Shown here piece by piece: positions 57,664 to 64,000 of a stretch of DNA of 64,000 nucleotides; position 1 is the stretch's first letter; every line of letters starts with the position of its first letter. The stretch spans positions 133,500,060 to 133,564,059 of the forward strand of contig NC_134085.1 of NCBI RefSeq assembly GCF_000715075.1. The letters run 5' to 3'. Origin of the DNA: Nicotiana tabacum (taxonomy: Eukaryota > Streptophyta > Magnoliopsida > Solanales > Solanaceae). The notes beneath the pieces are model-generated. The model worked only from the letters and a program-made list of their open reading frames with translations. It did no database searches and was not told where the DNA came from. Both the position numbers and the translations under genes were made by a program.

Positions 57664-58479
57664 CGGCCATAGCGGACTGGAGGTGAACGACGATGAGGGC
57701 TGCCATGGGGGGGTCGTTTGGAGCTAGAGCTGGAGGGGTCGTTCGGGGTAGATGGAGAGGAGAAGGGCAGCCAGGGGGGTGGTCGTTTGGACGAAGATGA
57801 AGGAGAAGGCAGCCATGGGAGGGTTTGTTTGGAGAAGGAGAAGAAAGGGGGGGCGGGTGTTAAGGGTTTTTTGTAGGTTAGGGGTTTTTAGAAAAATAAA
57901 AATGAAAAATGGAAGAAGGGGGGGTGTTTGGGTTAGGGGCGGACCGGGTCGGTGGGTTTTTGGGTTGGATAAGGGGTTATTTGGTTTGGGCCTGGTTGAT
58001 TTAAATTAAAAGGTGGCCCAGTCCGATTTTCTTCTTGTTTCCATTGCTTCTTTTTCTTCTTTTATTTTTCTTAAAATAAAACTAAAATTTTAAAAATCCT
58101 AAATTAGCCTATAGAACTAAATTAATTTATAAAAGTTCTAATTAACCCTTAATAACAATTAACACACAATTAAATAGCAATTACGATAAAATCACACAAT
58201 TTTGACATTAAATGCTAAAAATGCAACGTACATTATTTTTATGATATTTTTTTTTTGTAAAAACAAACTTAATTGATCCTAATTGTAGAATTAAATCCTA
58301 AATGCAAATGCGACATATTTTGTATTTTTTATTAATCTAATAAATAAACATGCACAGACAAATACAAATAATTATCCAAAAATGCCACGAAAATTCTCAA
58401 AATTGCGCACAAAGGAAAATTATTTTATTTTGAATTTTTGGGAGTAATACTCACATAGGACAAAAATCACGTGCTCACA

Positions 58480-58493
58480 GCTGCCCCTCTTTG
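58480..58493 (-). other. Polypurine tract of Ogre-like copy 2
   Basis: The minus strand reads caaagaggggcagc directly before the LTR start TGTGAGCACG. It matches the copy 1 tract except in the last base. Confidence 0.75.
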
Positions 58494-59079
58494 TCCGAAA
58501 ACACGAAGAGTTTTCGTGCAAAGATAAAGTGAGCAGATTCGAGCGATTTTTGCCTATCCGAGTACTCCGTGTGAAGCAATTTTTGAAAGATTTAACCGAA
58601 CCTTTGTTTCAAAGGTTTCCTACATATCCCTAACTAGAAGGGAATCAGGTTAATGTAGTTCGGGAAGTTTTGGTAGCTGGGCCTACCATGGGACTACAAT
58701 GTTACTGCTGTTGCATGCTGTTATTACTGCTTTCCGACCTCCTTATTACACCATGCTGAAAGAAAACAAGAAGCTAGACTAAACTATAGCCTATGAATTA
58801 CAAAATCTTATCTAGATCTTCAGTCGTGCTCTTGTGTCTCTTGTTGCTTTGATGTCTCGGTGACTCCTCTGGTATTTCTTTACTTCTGATTTGTCTTGTA
58901 TTCTCCCTTGACTGCCGATCTCGAACTGCTTATTTCCTTCTAGTGAGCTTCGCATTATTTTTCCATCGAATCTTGGACTGCCTTCCTCTGCTGGGGATTT
59001 TTGTTGTTTCCCGCTGGGGATTTCGGTTGTATTCCTCTGCTTTACTGACTTCAACACCAATTACTTCTTAAAATATAAC
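58494..59079 (-). other. Ogre-like copy 2, 3' UTR next to LTR
   Basis: No gene is seen. It contains gctggggattt (two copies near 58987 and 59012, plus strand), a motif that also occurs at 3098 (complement) and around 61479-62330. Confidence 0.5.
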
Positions 59080-61360
59080 ACTTTTATTCTCCAGGCGGGC
59101 TCCTGACTTCGATATAACTTCTTAAAGATAACACCTTTGTCGTTTCATTACTTCTGGCTTGACTTGTGGTCTTCCTTCTGATTTCAGCTGGGGTTTTTTG
59201 TTGTAACACTCCGATTTGCTGACTTCAAACTTCAATGTATTCCTCTGTTTTTGTTGTAACACTCCGATTTACTGACTTCAAACTTCAATGTATTCCTCTG
59301 TTATATGGGCGGGCTCTCAACTTCAAAACTTGAAATGTAAAGACTGAAATGTATTCCTCTGTTATATGGGCGGGCTCCCAACTTCAAAACTTGAAAATAA
59401 ATCGTCATTTCGTTCTTCAGGCTAGGCTCCTGACCTCAACAACAACTTCTAAAAATAAAATGTCATTCCGTTCTTCAGGCGGGGCTCCTAACCTCAACAA
59501 CAACTTCGAAAAATAAATGGTCATTCCGTTCTTCAGGCGGGCTCCTGACCTCAACAACAACTTCGAAAAATAGATCACCATTTCGTTCTTCAGACGGGGC
59601 TCCTGAACTCAACAATAACTTCGAAAAATAAATCGCCATTCCGTTCTTCAGGCGGGGCTCCTGACCTCAACAACAACTTCGAAAAATAAATCGGCATTCC
59701 GTTCTTCAGGCGGGCTCCTGACCTCAACAACAACTTCGAAAAAAAGATCGTCATTCCGTTCTTCAGGCGGGGCTCCTAACCTCAACAACAACTTCGAAAA
59801 ATAAAACGCCATTCCATTCTTCAGGCGGAGCTCCTAACCTCAACAACAACTTCAAAAAATAAAATGCCATTCCGTTTTTTAGGCGGGGCTCCTGACCTCA
59901 ACAACAATTTCGAAAAATAAAACGCCATTCTGTTCTTCAGGCGGGGATCCTGACCTCAACAACAACTTCGAAAAATAAAACGCCATTTCGTTCTTCAGGC
60001 GGGGCTCCTGACCTCAACAACTTCGAAAAATATAGCGATATTCCGTTCTTCAGGCGGGCGAAACTTCAACAACAACTTCGAAAAATAAATCGTCATTCCT
60101 TTTTTCAGGCGGGCTCCTGACCTCAACAACAACTTTGAAAGATAAAACGTCATTCTGTTCTTCAGGCGGAGCTCCTGACCTCAACAACAACTTCGAAAAA
60201 TAAAGCGCCATTCCCTTCTTCAGGCGGGGCTCCTGACTTTAGCAACAACTTCGAAAAATAAATCGCCATTCCGTTCTTCAGGCGGGTGAGACTTCAACAA
60301 CAACTTCGAAAAATAAATCGCCATTCCGTTCTTCAGGCGGGCTCTTGACAACAATTTCGAAAATAAAATGTCATTCCGTTCTTCAGGCGGGCTCCTGACC
60401 TCAACAACAACTTCGAAAAATAAAATGTCGTTCCGTTCTTCAGGCGGGGCTCCTGACCTCAACAACAACTTCAAAAAATAAAACGTCATTCTGTTCTTCA
60501 GGCGAGGCTCCTGACCTCAGCAACAACTTCGAAAAATAAATCGCCATTTCGTTCTTCAGGCAGGGCTCCTGACCTCAACAACAACTTCAAAAAATAAAAC
60601 GCCATTCCGTTTTTTAGGCGGGGCTCCTGACCTCAACAACAACTTCGAAAAATAAAACGTCATTCCGTTCTTCAGGCGGGACTCCTGGCCTCATCAACGA
60701 CTTCGAAAAAATAAAATGCCATTCCGTTCTTCAGGCGAGGCTCCTGACCTCAACAATAACTTCGAAAAATAAATTGCCATTCCGTTCTTCAGGCGGGTGA
60801 GACTTCAATAACAACTTCGAAAAATAAATCGTCATTCCGTTCTTCATGCGGGGCTCCTGACCTCAATAACAACTTCGAAAAAATAAATCGTCATTCCGTT
60901 CTTCAGGCGGGGCTCCTGACCTCAACAACAACTTCGAAAAATAAATCGTCGTTCCGTTCTTCAGACGGGACTCCTGACCTCAATAACAACTTCGAAAAAT
61001 AAAACGCCATTCATTTCTTCAGGCGGGGCTCCTAACCTCTACAACAACTTCGAAAAATAAATCGTCATTCCGTTCTTCAGGCGGGGCTCTTGACCTGAAC
61101 AACAACTTCGAAAAATAAATCGCCATTCCTTTCTTCAGGCGGGCGAGACTTCAATAACAACTTCGAAAAATAAATCACCATTCCATTCTTCAGGAGGGGC
61201 TCCTGACCTCAACAACAACTTCGAAAAATAAATCGTCATTCCGTTCTTCAGGCGGGGCTCCTAACTTCAACAACAACTTCGAAAAAATAAATCGCCATTC
61301 TGTTCTTCAGGCGGGGCTCCTGACCTCAACAACAACTTCGAAAAATAAATCGCCATTGTT
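59080..61360 (-). repeat. Minisatellite array C, about 58-bp unit
   Basis: More than 30 copies of a unit built from cgccattccgttcttcaggc, ggggctcctgacctcaacaa and caacttcgaaaaataaat (plus strand). Copies at 59080-59400 are longer and more divergent. Variation includes loss of one g in ggggctcc and replacement of the ctcctgac block by gagacttc. The core is the reverse complement of the core of array B, so both come from one ancestral 3' UTR repeat. Confidence 0.9.
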
Positions 61361-64000
61361 TCCCCTTACCTTCTAACTTGAACTATCTTTCTTCAAAATT
61401 ACTTCCCTCAAAACTTGTACTGTCTTCCTTCTTCAAAACTACTTCCCTTAAACTGGTGTCTCATTTCTCTGCGAACTGCTGGGGATAACACTTTTTTTTT
61501 AAAAAAAAAATATGTTATCTTACTCCTTCCAAGACTACTTCCCTTAAGACTGATGTTTCATTCCTCTGCAAACCGTTTCCTTTTGCAAAACTGGTCTTCC
61601 TCTTTTTTTCCTTTTCTTCTTTTTTTCTTCTTTCTTTTTGTTATCTTCTTCCTTCGAAGACTACCTCCTTTAAAACTCTGTTATCTTCTTCCTGACATTG
61701 CTTTCTTTAAAACTTGTTTTGCCTTCTCCCGAAAAACTGCTGGGGATACCGCTTTTCACCAAACTTGTGTTAGACTTCCCGAAATTTTTTGAAATGAACG
61801 AAAATTTTCTACCCTAGTTTGACAATCTTTCTTGTGGCGCATCTTTCCGTCATCAGTAACATTCCCTGTCCCTGCTTCAAATCAAAGAAAATTTGGTCAG
61901 TTTAAAACGTGGTGGTTGGTTGTGATACTCCTGCTGGGGACGCTATCAACCATTTTACCATCTATGCGCTGTCTGACCATCTTGAAGCTTGGCTGATACC
62001 TTCCGACCCTCTTGATGATTCCCTATTCACAAACCTCTTAACCATTTTCTCAGTCTCCTTATCTGACCTCATGTATTTTCATGACAGCTAATTTCACTTG
62101 ATGATCTTGCAGGTTCATTGATTAACCACTCCCTCCATCGTCTGTGTTACTGAAATACCTTTTTCCGGTGCAGATCCAATATCTTCTTTTGCGGTACTGT
62201 CCGTGAACTGGCATGTCCCCAACCTTTGAGTCTCCTATGAATTCCCAATTATGTCCATTTCTTTCCGCGTTGTTCTTTCTTGATTTTCCGCTGGCCTTGG
62301 CCTTATAACCCTTGATTTCTGCTGGGGATATCCTTCTTGACACTGGTCCATCCTTTTGTCAATCTCATCATCGAATATACCCTCGGTTCAATCCCACTGG
62401 GCCTCTTTTGTTGAACTGTCCCTAAATTGATATGGCCCAATCTTGGGTATTTTGCGCGAACCTCAAAGCACGTTGAATGTTACCAGCTCATTGCGCTTGT
62501 TCTCTCCTGACTTATACCACTTTGATGTACTAGTCAGATCTCGTCTTGCATAATTGGAAAGCTGATAGAAAATTTTAAAATCATTTCTCGCTTGTTCTGA
62601 TCAAAGAGACTCAAGAAGAGGAAATGACAAAGGTAAAAGGAACAGAGTAAAAGGCAAAAGAAAGAGATGACTCCTAACAAGAAAACTACAAAGTAAAACC
62701 TATCAGATGTGGATACCAACTTTATTGGCCATGACATGCACACGTGGCCTATCCTCCGTTGTTAATCGCCTTTCACAATCTTCGTCTGGTGCTTTCCTGT
62801 ATGATTCTCAATCTTTATTCGACTTGTAGTGCCCGAAGGGTTTTCACTATCAAGCCTCTCTCATTTTGATTTTTCTCTCAACTTATAGCCGCCTCAAGGT
62901 GCCCGTGAAGGTTTTCACCGATAAGACTCTCTCATTTTATTACTTTTCTGTCGGGGATGAGAGTGTTATTCTCGACTTCCATTTGCATGACTTGGCATCT
63001 TTCGAAGACTGGTCAAAAAGTCTTTCTTTGGACCGTAACGTGGGGTTTTGGATAGGGCTAGAAAGAAAGGGTATTAGTGGCTCAAAACGAATCAATTTGG
63101 GTTCAAAATTTACAACCTTCGGAACCAGATTTCTTTACATCAATACAACTTCTGCCCCAGTTTCTTGCTTGGGGATTTTTGATTTTTTTGTTATATTATG
63201 ACCGAGCCGTGAAGTGCCTACGTATCCTCTTTGAGGAATCAGGTCAAACGTAGTTCCTAATTCCCTTTTTGTTTTCCTTTCCATTTATTTATTATTTTCT
63301 TTTCTTTTCTTTCTCTTTCTCATTTCTCCTTTCTCCTTTCTCCTTTCTCCTTTCTCCTTTCTCTTTTGTTGTTTTGTTGTTTCTGTTGTTTTCTTTTCCT
63401 TTTTCTTTTTCTTTTTCTTTATCTTTCATGCTTGTGTTTTCTAATCTTTGCTACTGATTCCGAACGAGGGGTATGAAAGAAAACCAATAAGGCTCAAAGG
63501 GTTAACGAAGGATAAAGTGTTTAGATAGAAGAATAAAATGTCTTCGTCATTCCAATCTTCAAAACATGTCAAGCACAAACAACACAATTAAACATTCGCC
63601 ACATCTTCTGATTGTGCCGGACTTGATAACCATACCCACACACTCGCCTTTTCATTTGTCATTTTTAAAGCACCGTTGGGCAATACTCTTACTTTCGTTA
63701 CTATGAACGGCCCTCTTGTCACTATGGCTAACTTGCTTTTATGGTTTTTCTTTATGTTTTACTTGCCCAGTTTCACATGGCTTGGGCTTCAAATGATCTC
63801 GAGCTGTTCTTATTTCCCTTAAGTGCCCCGATCATCTCCCAAAGGGTTTTATAATTAACTCTTAAAATTAGGCCCAAACTGTGCGCGCATGTCATGTCAC
63901 TAGAATCGGCGCTGAACAAAGACAAAACAAAAGGATAAAAAGAACTAAACAAAGAAGATGACTGGAGGTAACAAAAGACCGGAATTTGCATTAGACAAGC
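61361..64000 (-). other. Ogre-like copy 2, further 3' UTR
   Basis: No gene is supported. Several tgctggggata-type motifs lie at 61479, 61739, 61929 and 62321. A duplicated gcccg.aaggttttcac block lies at 62830-62925, and gaagtgcctacgtatcctct with gaatcaggtcaaacgtagtt at 63210-63255; I associate the latter with Solanaceae Ogre 3' ends. Confidence 0.55.
63290..63440. repeat. Pyrimidine-rich microsatellite region
   Basis: Runs of tttct, and a block of five tandem ctccttt units (63327-63361), followed by further ttctttt units. The opposite strand is purine-rich. A small open frame across it only reflects the repeat (Phe/Ser/Leu). Confidence 0.75.

Larger units (their letters stand above)
54142..58479 (-). 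repeat. Ogre-like LTR, copy 2 (4338 bp)
   Basis: In element orientation it starts TGTGAGCACGTGATTTTTG and ends AGGAGGTGTGGCA. It aligns with the copy 1 LTR over cccgggagaaggtgttaggc and the flanking 300 bp. It is about 1.3 kb longer, partly because of extra material at 55250-57000. LTRs of several kilobases are typical of Ogre elements. Frames at 56940-57420 are low in confidence and are not called as genes. Confidence 0.75.
54142..64000 (-). mobile_element. Ogre-like Ty3/gypsy retrotransposon, 3' part only (copy 2)
   Basis: It is oriented opposite to copy 1. Reading from the right edge towards lower coordinates there is a long 3' UTR with array C, a purine tract and a 4.3 kb LTR ending at 54142. 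It shares the purine tract, LTR termini and one minisatellite family with copy 1. It is younger than the chromovirus that it truncates. Coding regions lie beyond 64000. Confidence 0.75.

Noticed and set aside
60220..60489. Minus-strand frame with repeated VRSPPEERND peptides in array C
   Set aside because: It also comes from the minisatellite and is not kept across the array.
63269..63457. Phe/Ser/Leu-rich frame as a small membrane protein
   Set aside because: It is a translation of a CT-rich microsatellite.

Overview
This window is plant nuclear DNA, most likely from a Solanaceae species and possibly Nicotiana. The evidence is a SINE with a TTG-repeat tail of the type described in tobacco, a Tnt1/Tto1-like copia element, and nested Ty3/gypsy elements of the Ogre, Tat, Athila and chromovirus (Tekay-like) lineages. 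There is no sign of operons, bacterial genes or organellar genes. Almost all of the window is retrotransposon sequence, surrounding one compact island with host genes. Family assignments come from motifs read by eye and not from searches.

Left block (1 to about 29698). Positions 1-6693 are the 3' end of an Ogre-like element on the + strand: two minisatellite arrays, a 3' UTR, a polypurine tract and a 3.0 kb LTR. That LTR abuts the pol gene of an older Tat-lineage element (6694 to about 29698, + strand). The Tat element carries an antisense accessory ORF near its 3' end. It was later hit by a solo LTR (10609-12511, target duplication GGGGT) and by a complete 13.8 kb Athila-like element (14580-28408, target duplication ATCAC). 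The Athila element splits the antisense ORF in two.

Island (about 29699-43440). It contains a SINE with a perfect 14-bp target duplication and two exon-like pieces of an unidentified host gene. Between those pieces lies a near-intact copia element (32410-37356) whose polyprotein frame is broken by a single stop codon. It also contains the only clearly intact host gene, a 290-residue cis-prenyltransferase (dehydrodolichyl diphosphate synthase type) on the minus strand at 40576-41448.

Right block (about 43440-64000). A minus-strand LINE has its ORF1/ORF2 junction and part of ORF2 preserved. It is interrupted by a gypsy LTR (about 45363-47986) and bounded by a minus-strand chromovirus with a 2.5 kb LTR and a chromodomain (49155 to about 54141). 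That element abuts the 4.3 kb LTR of a second, minus-strand Ogre-like element (54142 past the window end). The second Ogre has its own 58-bp minisatellite, homologous to one of the arrays of the left Ogre. The window is therefore flanked by two inverted Ogre 3' ends.

Relative ages follow from the nesting. The Tat and LINE copies are oldest and heavily mutated. The solo LTR, Athila and chromovirus insertions are later, and the Ogre and copia copies are among the younger events. Most decoded breaks in the older elements look like G:C to A:T transitions, as expected for methylated repeats.
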